Shown: positions 24,300 to 37,100 of the stretch, one piece after another
Numbering within the stretch: position 1 is the stretch's first letter
Layout of the letters: each line of letters opens with the position of its first letter
Source of the DNA: Hofstenia miamia
Taxonomy: Eukaryota > Xenacoelomorpha > Acoela
Direction: 5' to 3'
DNA length: 64,000 nucleotides
NCBI GenBank assembly: GCA_004352715.1
Contig: SCFE01000115.1
Span: 586,557 to 650,556 of the forward strand
The notes under the pieces: model-generated
What the model was told of the DNA's origin: nothing
The model's input: the letters and a program-made list of their open reading frames with translations, nothing else
The model's database searches: none
Translations under genes and position numbers: made by a program

Positions 24300-25476
24300 T
24301 GTTGCATCATCAACCAAGCTATGGATGTGCCTAATAACATATAATTTAGATGCAGTGGTCGGCAGATTCTGCCAAGTAGGGTAATGAGCACTTTCACTCT
24401 TTTTCTCTGTCTTGACTTTGTAATCACTGAGATATAACTTAATTACATTTCCCAGCAGTACGATCCCATTCCAACCAAGTCCACCATTCCATCCACAGAT
24501 ACACTCAGCTCAGCCTCACTGAAAGAGTTTTGTTATGTGTGCCTTACTTACAATGAAATAAATAGACAGTCACTGATCAACTTATGCTCATTCTCATATC
24601 ATGTAGCTCCAATGTGTGAGTTAGATAAATTCGCAACCTGATACTAACTGCCAAATGTAAAAATTAGTTAATGATTGATCAAGGCAGTTTCCTACATGTA
24701 ATTAAAATATAAGCAAGATATATATCATAATTGACACAAACACTAGCTGCAGGCAAAACTAAATACTTCCAAAGACTATTGCAGCTCCTAACCTACATTT
24801 AATAATTATATAACTAACATGGTCTCATATCAGTCTCTTATAGTCATCAATTTAGATCTAAAATATAGTTACTAACAAATATAATAATCGATCCTACGGT
24901 GGCATCTCGCCTTTCAAGAGTTTGTTACTACATGTCACATGAAACAACCGATAGAGAGCTAAGCAAAGGATAAAAAACATTCCTACACGTAACCCTAACT
25001 TAATTGCTTGTGATTCTCAAGGCTGGAATCCACACATGTTTCCCCTAGCATGCAGCCATTGATCGCCACTCACAATGCTCGCTTAGCTTCTCATTGTGTA
25101 TTAATTAAGAACACTGATCAAAAAGAGTAAACCACTAATATGGTAAATTTCATCATCTTTACAGTGCTTTGTTCATTTATATATGAAAATTAATAAATAT
25201 GTTTACCAATTAAGCAAGTACCAGTCGCTATCCAATTTCGTATGTCCACGTAATTATTCTTCTGCATGGTCCAATCGTTAGGCTAAAATCAATGCGGAGC
25301 ATTATGTCCACATGCGTTTTGTCAAAAAAGGCATTGCGATCGATATTTGCTTTTACCGCTTTTTTTGGCAAAATTAATATAGCTAATTTCTAATAAAAGG
25401 TGAATTGAGTTTTATGTTTTAATTTTCTTTTAATTCTTTTTTACTGGATTGGGCTTTTCTTTGAGATTATGCTACA
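24300..25476 (-). repeat. 5' LTR of the LTR retrotransposon (full length)
   Basis: This 1177-bp repeat pairs with 16583-17293. It holds 466 bases (about 24347-24812) that the other LTR lacks. The extra segment is bordered by ATTTA on both sides and shows no inverted repeats of its own, so the simplest reading is that the 3' LTR lost it through recombination at this 5-bp microhomology. The frame at 24224-24427 is a chance frame across the LTR edge. Confidence 0.92.
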
Positions 25477-25480
25477 ATAG

Positions 25481-26299
25481 CCCTTATGCCAAGTGGTATG
25501 AGATTGGGAGGAAGGTATCAACAATTCTTCTATTTTGTTTACCTGTTTTGATGAATGACAGCAGATCTCGAATTACTAAATTCATACTGACAAAATCCCG
25601 AGGATCCCTTTGAATATTCATAACAAAAATGTTGTTGATTTCGTAATGATATTCTGCTATATAATACAGTTATGGTAATGAAAACGTCTTGTCGATTCAG
25701 TATTATGCATCTTTGAAACTGTTTAAATAATCTCAGTAGCCATTGTTCAATTGCTCTGGAAAAACGTTTATTTAAAGTACTTGCAAATGCTTTGTTGAAT
25801 AACTACAATTAGAAAACCCAACTTGCATCTAAGAAAAATTCCTAAAGGGCAAAAAACGATCGATTACAAATTAACAATTGAATTATGTTTCCGAAATGTA
25901 TATTGCAAAACTAAATATTTACGCAATAATTATGAATTAAATATTGAAATTCTCAGCAATTTGCACATAGATATATGTACATATACATATCAAGGCATTT
26001 ATCATTGGCTTAAATGAAAGAGCGTTTGCATTACAATTTTTTGATTGTACAAACCACTAGTGGGAACGTGTCAACAAATCGGTTTAGCTCAATTTAGACA
26101 CTGGTACCGATTGACTGGCTTTCCAACCGGCCGGCCAAACCCGACCGATTCCAACCCTGGTGGAAGTTCAGAATCTCAGCCCCATGAACGACCAAAGGGC
26201 AAATTTGGCGAGTCGGATACCATTTTTTATACCTTTTCGCAAAAATATGTGTCTCGAGAAAATTAAATTTACAGGCAAACGGTTGAACATATTTACAAA
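25481..26299. other. Intergenic, no gene recognised
   Basis: No coding region is supported. A GC-richer block at 26090-26160 ends in CCGATTCCAACCCTG, which is complementary in style to the hAT-type end CAGAATTGGAATCGG at 27907. It may be one end of a very short related element, but the other end is uncertain. Confidence 0.35.
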
Positions 26300-27230
26300 C
26301 AAAAACTGGAAGTTTTACTAAAATTAATCGGCTATTAATACATTGGTTAAGTTTTTACAAATGTCCCGTTGTGTGATAAGAATTTGGTTAAACGCAAATT
26401 TCTACGTACGACCAGAGAAATTTCATGTTGCGATTTTCGGAATTTTTAGACCAATGTCGCCTTGGTAAGTGGATTTTTCTTGAAGATAGTCTACACGTTT
26501 CGTTTTCCAATGGACGATATCCGCAGAATTTGGTGGTCACCTTAAAATTCGAGTGTCATTTTCAGACATTATCTTTTTTTTCACATGAGGTGTGAGGTGG
26601 TTACACAATCTTCCTCCAATATCCAGTCGTTGGGATATAAAGCATTTGCATATGGAACTAACTCCGACAGATTTCGCAATATTTTCTATGTCAATCGTTT
26701 CTTCGGGAATAACTTTCAAATGTAATCCCCAATATGACAATGTGCCTCAAACTGTAACTGTTAGACTTTTTTTGATGCATCTGAAATCTGAAAGAAAAAC
26801 GTCATATGAACTTTAATTTCACCAAGTTCTGCAAAACTCAGTCGTTTTTCCTCGTATAAATCCGTGATATTCGGTACATTTTTGGCAATTTCTTTTTTTA
26901 TACACGATCTAGCTAATGACCGATGCACTGTCGAATGGTAAGCAGAAATTCCAGTAGTTTCCATGAACTTGAGCTATGTCTAGTCCAGAGAAAATGTAAT
27001 TTTCCAAAGGTATGTATGACAATCTGTGCTTTTCTTGTCCCGAAATTTTCCGAGGACAGACACTTCCAGGTTTGCTTTTGGGTGAACCCCTAGTTTCCAG
27101 AACTTTACAGTTTCTGTAGGATGTATATTGGCATGCCTGATGATGTGTATAAAAAACTAGAATTATGGGTGAGGTTGTGATGAATACATTCAAATGTGTC
27201 TCGGTTGTTTTCAATAACTAAATTAAGCAC
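26300..27230 (-). pseudogene. Probable Tc1-like transposase fossil
   Basis: Minus-strand frames resemble the DNA-binding part of a Tc1/IS630-type transposase. At about 27020-27150 there is PGSVCPRKISGQEKHRLSYI followed by SGLDIAQ, like the second helix-turn-helix with its GRPR hinge. At 26761-26964 there is HSTVHRSLARSCIKK and later KRLSFAELGE, like the 'S..TV.R.L...g' and 'R..FA' segments. The DDE domain further left is too decayed to identify catalytic residues. Terminal inverted repeats and the TA duplication were not found. Confidence 0.45.
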
Positions 27231-27906
27231 AACAAAAACTGGTATGTTGGCGTATATTATTAAACACACACATTTAATTACTATCATTGCTTACGTTATT
27301 ATATGCTCAACAAATCACACTCTGATTAATTTCCTATCAGGGCAACACATCAAAAATATTAACAAAAGCCAAATATGTTGAAGACAATGAAAAGATACAA
27401 TCGACCAGCAAATAGAGTTAAAGAAGCTAAAGTAGACTCAGTAGTTGAAGTTTTAGAATTAGTAATCAAAAAGTACTTGAAGAATTTTGGGAAATGTACA
27501 GCATCGTATTTAAATAGGAGACAAAATTAGAGGAATTACTATGTGGGGGTTGGCGCTTTGACGTCTCCAGCTTGCAAAGGACTTCTCGCATTGGTGAAAT
27601 TCACATGTTGAACGTCGCACGACATTCTCGAATGACCACCTACATGTCAAAAGTGGCTGCTACATTATTAAGTCATAACGAGCCTACAACGTCTATATTA
27701 ACATCTGATGAGAAACTGATTGCAAAATAAAAAATAAAATACTTTGCTTCACAGTCAGATGATGTTCCCGATATCAGAACCCCACAAAAAACAAGTTCTT
27801 CAGCCATGTTCGTCTTTGCCCTCAACAAACCCTATAGATGAAAAGTTTTACAACTTAGATTTTCGAATGCAAAAGGGTTGAGAGGAAATACAAAGCAGCA
27901 CACTAG

Positions 27907-28115
27907 CAGAATTGGAATCGGTTTGGGAGAACCGACGGTTTGGTTTGATTCGGTTCAGTTTCGGGTACAAAATCCTAGAAAATAATTTTGAGCTTTCTAC
28001 CTTTTGAAGAGGTACTGATTCGACTGCAATGATTATCGGTTTTTGGTTCATATCAGGTAAATTTGCTGACTGAATGATTTTTTAGTAAATTGTCTAAGCC
28101 AATGCCAACTCCCTT
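27907..28115. mobile_element. 209-bp hAT-type MITE
   Basis: The left end CAGAATTGGAATCGGTTTGG and the inverted right end (AAGGGAGTTGGCATTGGCTT on the other strand) match over most of about 17 bases. Flanking 8-mers are CACACTAG (27899-27906) and CACACTCT (28116-28123), six of eight identical. Eight-base duplications are the hAT hallmark. The interior is rich in CGGTT motifs and codes for nothing. Confidence 0.55.
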
Positions 28116-28123
28116 CACACTCT

Positions 28124-30353
28124 AATTAGTTGTAATGACTTAATAAACTACAGGCACCTGTTCGCACTTTGTTCATTTCAATATACTGGTGATAAACAAG
28201 TTATCTAACGATGGCGTACTGTTGACAGCATGAAGAGTCAAAATTTCTATACTGTTTTAAACATATCTTTTCTCTTCCAAAGTACGAAACATTTCAAATA
28301 ACTGCCATTCCTTTGAGCAGATCAAGCCCGTTTATATGAAATACAGCAATTTTAAGGCAACTTGTAGTGAATTGGTAGGAGCGTTTACAAATCTAGAATC
28401 ATATAATGCACTTACATAATCCGTCGCTCTTGACGGTGCACCTGGTGGGTTGCATTAACTCTGTATCTATTGCACTGAAAAGTGTTTGTTGAAAATTTAT
28501 GTTCTGGAATATGAGTAGCTTTAGACAGGATAGTCAGTGCTAGACAAATTCGAATAAATCAAAGCAGAGCAGGACTGGTCTGATAAAAATGAGATCTAGT
28601 TAGAATTTCAAGATTAAGTTGCTGACCACATCAGTATTATATTTTATTTTTACTTTATTTTAGCAGTACTGTAATGTTATATTACAATATGGAATCAAAA
28701 TCGTCATGATTGGAAATCAATTTGGAAATTTTCTTCGTTAAACAAGAACATGCAAATCTTGAAGATGAAAAGGTAAAGAGTTTTAGAGCAATTTCATAAA
28801 TGGTTAATTATGTCATTGACTAGTCTACAAGTACCTCTATTCCATCTCAGCTTGCTGTTAAGGTGCCTACCACTCTAACAATGTTGATACCTAGTGAAAG
28901 GCTTTTTCATCACTATGTTTTATCGTCAATAGTTCCTACTTTAGCAATGAAAACGTAAATATTTTGCTTTGGCTCAGAGATTGAAAAACGTTTTGCAAAG
29001 CATTTTGTCGTTTAACTTTTATTTGATTTTTAATAAATACTATTTTTTGCTAAAATATTCATTTATGTATCATCACTAACACTGGATAAAATTTCTTAAG
29101 GGTTAAACATTGTTTAGTGTAGGGAAATATTAGAGTACAACAGAATATATCTAATGTTACTACATTGTGATATTCTATTTACTGTTGATATTCCATACCT
29201 AAGGAAAATATAGCTGTTTGGCATGCTTATGGTTGTAGATTTTGTTTCTAATTCAGGGACATTCTGGAGTAATGTATCACAAGGTCCCTCATTGTTTCGC
29301 TGCAAAATATATATAATAAACAATAATTCAAGTAGCTCCTCTTTATCAATCCTAACCCTAGGATTCTTCTCTCAGCTTCCGTTACCAAATGTGTGGAGAG
29401 AAGGGGTGAGAGAGTGAACTAACCACAATGATGGCTTCTTCTGATCCATCAGCGTACCAAATATTAATATTCTTATATTTCACATGATAGGGTAAATGTA
29501 GAGTCAGGAAATGATTTTTGTTATTGGCCAAGGTACTTATCCATCATGCTATGATATTAAAGATTGATAAAAGAGCAAGGTCCTATTAAAGTTTGTCCTA
29601 ATACTCGCTCCGTTTATTTGCTATTCTTTTCCTCCATTCAGTAGACAAATAGAGTTAACTGGAACACAAAAAATGTATATATATTATATATTTGCGAGAG
29701 TTGGACAGAATTATTGTGAACTATTTTCATCTAAATTTATATTAACATAAACTAAAAAATGTATGCAAAATAGGAAATTTGCAGTTTCTTTCAATCACTA
29801 GGCATTGGTATTACTTTTTTTGGAATCCGCATGTATATATTTATACAATGTCTCAATGCCACTAAAATATTTAGTACCAAGTTCTAATCGCATTCTACTA
29901 AAGTTCTCGCTGTGCCTAAGTGGAAGTACATAAAACCAACCAGTGTTTATCACGTGGTAGTTAAATTTTTCCAGTATTGGATGGCCAGGATCATATGAAC
30001 AAATATAAGTAATGTCAATTTGGGTTCAAATCTTGTAAAATCTTCTAAGCTAGTATTTGAATTTACCCTGAAATTGCAACCATGCACAATATTTGCAAAG
30101 AAAAGTGAGTTTTAAAATTTGATCTGCATGGAATTTGCTCAAGTATATTTAATAGTTTCTACAAAAATCCCAAAATCTATTTTCACCTCCATTGTTATCA
30201 AGCAAGAAAAATTCAGAAATTGAACAAAACTGATGATGAAAACAGATCAGTTTTCATGATTATATTTATTAAGAGAATGCTTTAAAATAATATGTTAAAA
30301 AGATGAGGTGATCGGGATATTTTGACCCAACCCAGTCTAGGACATAATTCAAC

Positions 30354-30397
<44 letters not shown>

Positions 30398-30718
30398 TGT
30401 TGAAATACGTATTTTTAGTCAGTAGAGAGCACTCGGCGTATGAAGTCATGGTGTGAGGAGGTATGTGACAAACTGTATTAGCCAATTTTAAATTGATGTA
30501 TTTAGAGCAAAGAAGCTGCCATTTCAACCCTAGTTAGCTTGGATGATCAAGGCGGTAAGCATGCAGTATTTAAGTAATCAATAATCAAAAATATAATTTG
30601 ATTTTTATTAGATTCAGTATATATATATACATATATATGTATATATATAAATGTCATTGACCCAAGACTTTGTATAAGCTTAAATTACAAAAAAATGTTA
30701 CTTTAGAATAATAAAGAN

Positions 30719-30763
<45 letters not shown>

Positions 30764-31100
30764 TATATACTACCGTCAACAAAATCATATGCCACAGAGC
30801 ACGATGTGGGACTTCAAATTATGGGGATGGGTCGTATAAGGATGTTGTCCTATTACGCTTGCGGAATATAATCAAATTAAAGAATATAATGTTCTCTAAG
30901 ACTTAGCTCGTCAAATAGGGCCTATCTATTGAATTTAGATATACAAGGAGAAAATATCCGTAAGCAGCTCATTGTTTCTGAAAACTTATGCTGAAATTGT
31001 CCATATGAATAAATTTAGATGTTAATAGTATAAGTTACCATTTAATAGCATTTAATAACGGTTGATGTTGTTATAGCTACTAATATCATAATTAATTTTG
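28124..31100. other. Intergenic, no gene; AT microsatellites and one N base
   Basis: No exon is recognisable. AT repeats occupy about 30356-30400, 30617-30650 and 30719-30770. A single N at 30718 sits at the start of the last tract, probably a base-calling or gap-closing problem. Frames at 29114-29417 and 30282-30527 are chance frames, the latter across the AT repeat. Confidence 0.5.
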
Positions 31101-31101
31101 C

Positions 31102-31110
31102 TATATATAG
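31102..31110 (+). promoter_or_regulatory. Possible TATA box of the carbonic anhydrase gene
   Basis: TATATATAG lies 75-80 bases before the start codon at 31184, so transcription would begin near 31135. The surroundings are AT-rich, so the match could be chance. Confidence 0.3.
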
Positions 31111-31183
31111 ACATTTATTCGACGATCTTGCCAGATGCCATTCACTTATTGAAGAGCACTAAACAATTGTAGAACCAAGAGTA

Positions 31184-34100
31184 ATGCCGATTAACGAAGG
31201 ATTTGTTGATGAAAGCGGTAACGCAGTTAAGCAAAGCAATGGATATTGCGATGACCCAACAAATGCATCCACACGAAGAAATAAACAGCAAGTGTTCGGG
31301 TTTAGTTCTGAAACATTTTTAGTCACAGTTTTTGTGCTTGTTGTAATTATATTATTTTTCGCGTTGATTACCTTCGTTGTCCTCTTCACTGGAATGAGTC
31401 GCATTGATGACAATCTTGCTGACATAAAACACGATATAGATGATAAAAATGAAGGTTTGTGATCTTGACTAGGTATTCAATATCAATATGGTATACTATT
31501 TAAACATTCTTTGTTTTTCTTAATTTTTTTATTAATCGGGTGAAACTTTATCCGTGTCATATGATAATTCCTAAGATTTTCAAATTTATAAATCTCACAA
31601 AAAATATACAATGAAAAAATTAATAAACTAAGAAGTGATTTGCACATTGCAATGAGGAGCGAAAAACCTGCAGCTTGCATTTAGCATTAACAATCTAACC
31701 AAGTACAAGTCGAAGTGTAAATCTAGTTTGACATTTCACAAAGAATTACCTAAAAGTCGATTCAAAACTTTTCGGTAGAAATCATAAACTTCTGATCAGA
31801 AAAAATGTCAGGCGTTTATTTGAAAAAATGTCAAATAATGAGTATGTCATACCAGGTAATATTCTTATAAAATATACGCACAGTAAAATATTCGATGCAG
31901 TTAGTTATGATTCAATTTTTTAACATGCAGCAAATACTATACAAAGAAAAAACAAAAACTTTACGTAAGCGTTAGACATAATAAATTTTGAAATGTTAAA
32001 AGTTACAAATCATTATTAAAATTTTTAAAATTAACAAAAAATTTGAACATTGCAAGCGCACTACTACTTTTAATTTACAATGAAACTTATCTGCACTTAA
32101 GGAAAAATAATAAATTAAAACAATATTTCCTAAAAGTTCTGGCTTATCAGACAATTACTAATATAATTTTCGTGCTTCATAGATGCAAAGTTTAAATTCT
32201 GGTAATCATAACCATGCTTGGCATGCATTTTAGTAGTGATTGTACCAGATAAGGCTTCTAAGTAGGTAGCAATATGAATTTATGCGCATAACTAATATTT
32301 GAGAAGAGTCTACAACTCAAATGAAAAATTTACATCAATAAGGATCGCGTAAAACTGTGATACATTGGCAATATATTATTCGCATTCCTTAACACAAGAG
32401 TAACTTGCACTTGTGCTAATTTTTATAAAATTTTAAATAACATAATTTGGGTTATTGTAAAAGGCGTTAGGAGTAGATAAAATGTCAATTAAATAATTTT
32501 CTAAAGTGAAATCTAACGTTTTGTCCGCTCAATTACCAATGACATTTAAACTACGCACGCCAATGCCAACTTTGTTTGAGCTGTCTCTATAACATAGCAT
32601 GAAATCACATTTATTTATTAACAATAATTTTTACTTAAGTTAAATAATCTCTGGTTTAATAATATATATACCTGCATATATTTTCAAATATTCAAACGCA
32701 CTGTATAATATTTTCTGGGTTCCGTTTTTACACTGTTATAAACTTACTTTATATCTTTAAATATTTTCCAATAAAATTGCAAATTAATAATGTTAAATTG
32801 TAAATTGTACACAATAGAGACATCATTCAAATTTTTTTAAAGTAGTTAGTTTCAATGAGAGCAAGGTACCTGACTGTATTTTGGCGAAAGCCATGATTTC
32901 CAAGGGAGTCGTATCCTATTGGATCGTAATTTTTACACTAGGAGTATTTATTATTTACACTACTTCAAGCAAGAAATTGTTCTAATTTTTCAATTTCTAT
33001 GAGAACGTTTAGTGTTAACATGTAATTTTACGAAATAGTTTGTACTGCAGGTGGATATACGGAGTAGGAGAAATAAACAATGCAGAATTTAAAAACTATT
33101 TAAAATAATTAGAGCATTTTATAATATTGGCATTCACGTGCACATAGTGAAGTGAACCGTGTATATGCTTCATTAGGCAATTGTCTTATATGTCAAAATT
33201 TGCTTCAGATGGACCAAGGTGCATATTGTATAAACATTTTCATGTCTGTTAAATCTAAAACAAACTTACATGTAATAATTGCATGCGAGATTTTACTTTG
33301 CAAAATTGTAGATTATGAAGAGAATAATGGAAATCTGTAGAGAAGAGATGCAGCATCAACTAAAGTATTTTTATTGTACTTGTAATTCATCTATCCCCAG
33401 CAGAGTAATTTTTCAATAAGTACTTGTTATCATTGTAAAGTAAATCTAGGGAATCAGGTTAAACTGAATAAGGTATTCTTAGCGTTTGGTAACCCTTTTC
33501 AAATTTGAGGGTATTCTTCGCCATTTTTGAACCGTATTCTACAATGAGATTAGCTTGTATTTTGCTGAACACAGACTATAATAATGTGTGCTTAACACAC
33601 TAGAGACATTAAAGCCATAGTATATAAAGATTTAAACGCTGTTTCCAATTTATTGGTAGGTAGCAAGAAAGAATCAAATTCAAATGAATTGAATTATCTT
33701 TATGCTAGAAACTTCATTAATTATTTAATCAGAGTTCTAAATAACTGAAATGAGAATGAGCTAAAGAAGATTCAAATCTATAACTGCATAAATCCAACGA
33801 TTAATCATGATTTACAAACATTGGTGTATATAGAAATACGTAGTGTGGAAAGCTGAAACAGAATATAACAAATGACCGACTTAGTTCTTTACATCATTTC
33901 AATTCTTCGCAAATAATTCTCACAGTGCCCGCTTGTTTGTTATAGCATTACAATCCCAGCAACAATCATCCCACCAAGGTTTATAAATTATTTCTGCAAT
34001 GATCACTCAGAACCTTCTCCAATATAACTATTCAAAATTTGTAAAAGCTCCATTACATTTATAAACTTAGTATTAAAATTAGAAAATTCTGAATTATGAT

Positions 34101-37100
34101 TGGATTCAAGCAAAACCTTGAATATACTAAGTCTTTCACGCGGAATTTGATTTCTTTTTTTATGTTTTACATACCATATATATTTAGAGAGACCTTTCAC
34201 AAGAACATACGTCTTAGAAATGAAATTTCCTGTAAGAAAAAAATACAAATTTGAATTCCCAATGCAAAAAAATTGATAAACTTGGTGCTAGGATATTTCT
34301 TTCGATACTGCAGCTCACATAATGGGTAATAATTGCTAATAATGGTTTAAGCTGAAATCCACTAAATATTTAGAGTATTTACCGTGCAAATTTCGAATAT
34401 GTTGAGAATTTTTGTCAAAATCTGTTTGTAATCTGATATATATTTTGCCATGATGCAGTTAATAGTGTTACGTAGATGTCAATGCGTATGGACATCTGTT
34501 AATGCGGTATTTATGAAAAAACTTATATACAAACCATAATGCTCCTCAGAAAGAAGAACAATACGCATTACTGACTAAGTATTTCACAATAACATATTAT
34601 TATTTGTTTATTTAGAAGAAGACTTTATTAGAGGAGTTGACTACAAATATGACAGTATGGATTTTGTTATTATAAAGAGTAATATAATTACCCTAATAAT
34701 TAAATACCGTAAAATAAGCAAATTCCAGCCACTTTTTTTGATTTTTTTTGTATTTTTTGCTATGTATTTGATAAAGAATACGAGTTATACATTTATATAC
34801 TTCAGGTTTGGTCTTTTCAACACAATTAAAAAGAAATATAGTATAAACAATGAAATATATGTATTTCAGAACAAGTAGCAAACACGTACTTTTAACGAGA
34901 AACAAGGGGTATTGTCAGTCACCAACATGAATTTCAGTAAAACGATAAGTTTTTTCACTAAATCAATAGCTGTTAACAATTGGAACACATAAAGAATACA
35001 TCGCTCGTTCTTTTGTTGCTTTTGCCACAGGTCCATAACTTGCACGAAGTGCTCTGTATGTGGCAAATGATGTGCTGCATATAAAACATTCGTCATCATC
35101 AGTGCATGTGATGTCTTCACTTTCAATCTCCATGCTTGTCGCACCGGCATTTGAAGTTGACGCAACATTCGGATGTTGGGACGTCGGTAGGATCGGTCGG
35201 CCCGCTGTGACCTTGGCTCTCCGGGGCCTTCGCGGACTGGAGGTCTGGCCACGCATATCTTGAAGCATTCCAAGTAAATTAGCATCAAGGTCGCGATCGA
35301 TGCTTTCGTCACAATAGGTTTCGGATCAGAACAAGTGTCTCAACGGATGATTAAGATTAGGTGGGGATAATCCGCACGACCTGAATCCACTAATGAGGTT
35401 CTGTTTTGACGCATTCTAAATTATCTTCCACAATTGGAAGAGCATTATTCCAAACGATTGTTTTGGGATAGGTCCAGTCGTTCTTGATAAAAGTTTCACA
35501 CAGAACCAAGCTGCAAAAGAGTCCTTATAAGCTCACTTAATACAGTGCACCTTGTACCTGTATCTCTCTCATTGGCTGAAGGAATCATGAAATAACGCTG
35601 AAAAAGCGCGATATCTATGCATTTGAATTTCTCAAATTAGTTGCAATTATTGCTTTCAAATGATAAAACTATAATCAGCATACAGTGTGAGCATCAAATA
35701 TTTATTAACCATCAATAAAAAGCAAAGATTATTATTATTTGATAAGTGGGTGACATAACCCCGTTGTGGCTGACATTTGCCAGTTTTATGGTATTTAAAT
35801 TCAAAAATATTAGTTGATTTCAAGTCAAAGAGCAAAAATTCCACGGAAGTCTTAAAACTCAAATTTTATCATTCCAATTTAGGAGCGCAATTGAAATATC
35901 TATGCTTCATAAATATCTTGCTCTAATGCTAGCTAAATTTTAAAGTGCCCATTTTTATGCATTTTCATTAGACTTTTAACTCTAAATGTGAAAATATTAA
36001 TTGAACTAATACAAGAGTCCACACCCATTGTCTTCACTTAATTGCAACGCTTCAAAACTATTGAAATGCAAAAAATGTCTTTTAATAAATTTAATCAGTT
36101 TCTATTCCGTTCCATTATCTATCTAAAACACGGCCAGGCTACCTAAAGCATTGTCCTGAAATAGGAGGCGACGTTTATCAAAGTAGTAGACAACATAATT
36201 TTCAATTGAATCCTTATATTAGTGAATTGAGAAACATGATATGTACAAAAGTGATACTTAAAACACTAGTAAGAAATTCTTAGAATTTCTTGTTCGAAAA
36301 CACCCCGATATTTTCTATAGTATCGATTTTTCATTCAGTATTAAATTGAAGTAGTAATTCATAAATTTATTTTTTGTACAAAATTATAAATTAATAAATA
36401 AGTAATTATGAATTCAATTATTAGTAATTGGAACACTCTGATGAAAATTGCTGCACATTAGATTTAATGTAAATTCCAAAATTTCATGCTAATTAAATAA
36501 TATAATGAATTTAGACAAGCCCATAGGAGAATTATTATTTTAAAATAGTGTATTAAAAATTTGAAAATCGAACGAAGTCTCTGCAGTAAAATAGCTAGTT
36601 GGATTTGTTCATTACACTGTGTGAAAAAAATTTATTTCTTAGTTGAGTACCTTTTTCGGGGTTTTCGGTGAATTTGATGTTGTTAAATACGAATGGAAAT
36701 AATATTTTAGGAAATGTCATGAAATTAAATTTATTGTAAATAGATTATTAAAATTAAAAATTGGAAATTGCATTATCATGGAGATACCAAAAATCCTCTA
36801 ATGGCTTTTATAGTTGTACACAATTTAATTGTATTTTGATTCTAATGTCAGTAGATGTTTTCTATTCATCCAAGTGCAAGGAGCATGAAAGTATGTCAAA
36901 AAATTTTTTTCTTATCCTGATGCCCAATAAAACACATCACGAATAGTGAAACTGGTTAATGAGTTATTGTTGGAAATGAGTAGCAGAGAAGCTTATACTT
37001 GAATGCAGTTTTGTAAATCTTAGAATAAAAATTACTCAAAAGCTATGGTTTTGCGAGTAAAATGATATTCAATTTCGCAATTTTCGTCCCAAAATTGACT

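Larger units (their letters stand above)
16583..25476 (-). mobile_element. 8.9-kb LTR retrotransposon (Ty3/Gypsy-like) with extra 3' genes, RT missing
   Basis: Two related LTRs, beginning TGTTGCATCATC and ending CTACA on the plus strand, bound the element. The bases just outside are ATAG on both sides (16579-16582 and 25477-25480), a 4-bp target duplication as is usual for Gypsy-group integration. Reading on the minus strand: 5' LTR (24300-25476), primer site, leader, gag-like frames, aspartic protease, integrase, a minisatellite, two unrecognised frames, polypurine tract, 3' LTR (16583-17293). Protease and integrase are almost adjacent, so reverse transcriptase and RNase H (normally about 2 kb) are absent and this copy cannot move on its own. 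Gag and pol frames carry stops and frameshifts, but the last gene is intact. By eye the LTRs differ by a few percent, mostly transitions, plus one 466-bp length difference. Confidence 0.9.

Noticed and set aside
30282-30527. Minus-strand frame with a run of Tyr-Ile repeats
   Set aside because: The run is the translation of an AT microsatellite.
35060-35263. Plus-strand 67-codon frame in a GC-rich stretch
   Set aside because: It is antisense to the pogo-like transposase tail, which has the recognisable motif.
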